DNA from: Sphingorhabdus sp. 109
Lineage (GTDB): Bacteria; Pseudomonadota; Alphaproteobacteria; Sphingomonadales; Sphingomonadaceae
DNA: 64,000 nt
Assembly (NCBI RefSeq): GCF_902506555.1
Contig: NZ_LR732707.1
Coordinates: forward strand, 706,001 to 770,000
Direction of reading: 5' to 3'
Shown: piece after piece, positions 63,606-64,000 of the stretch
How the letters are laid out: each line of letters begins with the position of its first letter
How positions within the stretch are numbered: the first letter of the stretch is position 1
Notes under the pieces: generated by a model
The model's database searches: none
What the model was told of the DNA's origin: nothing
The model's input: only the letters and a program-made list of their open reading frames with translations
Position numbers and translations under genes: made by a program

Positions 63606-64000
63606 CCTCTGGCCTTGGGCAGCCGGACTTCAAAGCAGGCGCCTGATTGTCCACCCGGCCGATCCAATATCCGGATAGTGCCCTGATGGCCTTCCACAAT
63701 CGTTTTCGCGATCGCCAGTCCGAGGCCGCTATGCTTGCCAAAGGCTTCGCCGTCGGGGCGGTCGGAATGAAAACGCTGGAAAATCTGTTCGCGCTGGTCC
63801 GGATCGACGCCCGGCCCCTGATCGGCGACATGGATGACAATCTCGTCCCCGTCGGGGGTTGCCAATATCTCCACCAGACCGCCATCGGGCGAAAAGGAGA
63901 CCGCGTTGTCGAGAAGATTACTGAATACGCGCTCGAGACGGCCACCATCGCCCATCACCCTGGCAACATCCTTGGCCGGGCGGGCAAAAGCGATATGCAC
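63602..64000 (-). CDS. chvG: Sensor histidine kinase, C-terminal ATPase domain (ChvG-like, partial)
   Basis: The gene runs off the right edge; 132 residues of the HATPase domain are visible with the N box (FSNLLDNAVSFSP), G1 box (VADQGPGVD), F box and G2 box (HSGLGLAIAKTIVEGH), all intact. Position directly before hprK-rapZ-EIIA-HPr is the standard place of chvG/exoS in alphaproteobacteria, where ChvG-ChvI controls envelope and acid-stress functions. The assignment is from this synteny, since the sensor part is not seen. Confidence 0.85.
   Translation of the reverse strand: MHIAFARPAKDVARVMGDGGRLERVFSNLLDNAVSFSPDGGLVEILATPDGDEIVIHVADQGPGVDPDQREQIFQRFHSDRPDGEAFGKHSGLGLAIAKTIVEGHQGTIRILDRPGGQSGACFEVRLPKARG

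Overview
The window is a high-GC, densely coded chromosomal segment of an alphaproteobacterium, most likely a member of the Sphingomonadales. The evidence is the gene content and order: carB-greA; eno, an ftsB-like gene, then pdhA and a lipoyl-domain pdhB; the exosortase A (XrtA) exopolysaccharide locus in its sphingomonad arrangement; a short HprK in an operon with ChvG, RapZ, EIIA and HPr; and REP-like palindromes of the type common in sphingomonads. No rRNA, CRISPR array, transposase, integrase or prophage is visible. Several starts were moved from the longest reading frame to the one supported by a ribosome binding site or by start/stop overlap.

Layout. 1-1315: carB tail, greA, rhomboid protease. 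1312-3411 (minus): a five-gene, tightly coupled operon of small envelope proteins (YqjD/YqjE/DUF3618-like) behind a good match to an EcfG general-stress promoter. 3615-7886: eno, ftsB-like, pdhA, pdhB. 7914-11259 (minus): a TadE/TadE/vWA trio. 11423-21978: housekeeping and accessory genes (phytoene-synthase-like, EF-hand, trmFO, lysoplasmalogenase-like, TauD dioxygenase, gyrA, SDR, yaaA, TPR protein, Lrp). 22052-24897: an unusual histidine kinase and a frameshifted polysaccharide deacetylase. 25008-31072: four tRNAs (Ile2 or Met with CAT, Pro TGG, Arg TCT, Met CAT) among a Nudix hydrolase, queuosine precursor transporter, peroxiredoxin, 2H phosphoesterase and FAD reductase. 31320-33760: a surface-antigen-like protein and trxB.

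33761-52370 is the largest functional block, the XrtA/EPS locus. A leftward operon (FemAB-like acyltransferase, acyl carrier protein, two hydrolases) and a rightward one (acyl-CoA ligase, PLP decarboxylase, export lipoprotein, chain-length protein, tyrosine kinase, outer-membrane protein, ATPase, polysaccharide deacetylase, FemAB protein, glycosyltransferase, exosortase A fused to an EpsI domain, asparagine-synthase-like amidotransferase) diverge from a 51-bp gap. Together they would assemble and export a polysaccharide and process PEP-CTERM proteins at the envelope; no PEP-CTERM substrate was recognised here. The acyl-activating/ACP/decarboxylase set is the part whose chemistry is least explained.

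52458-64000: truA-fmt (minus), recR, a TonB-dependent receptor with direct repeats in its upstream region, def with a histidine-rich loop, rmuC, a small lipoprotein, a SpoU RNA methyltransferase, and the regulatory PTS operon chvG-hprK-rapZ-EIIA-HPr (minus), which runs off the right edge.
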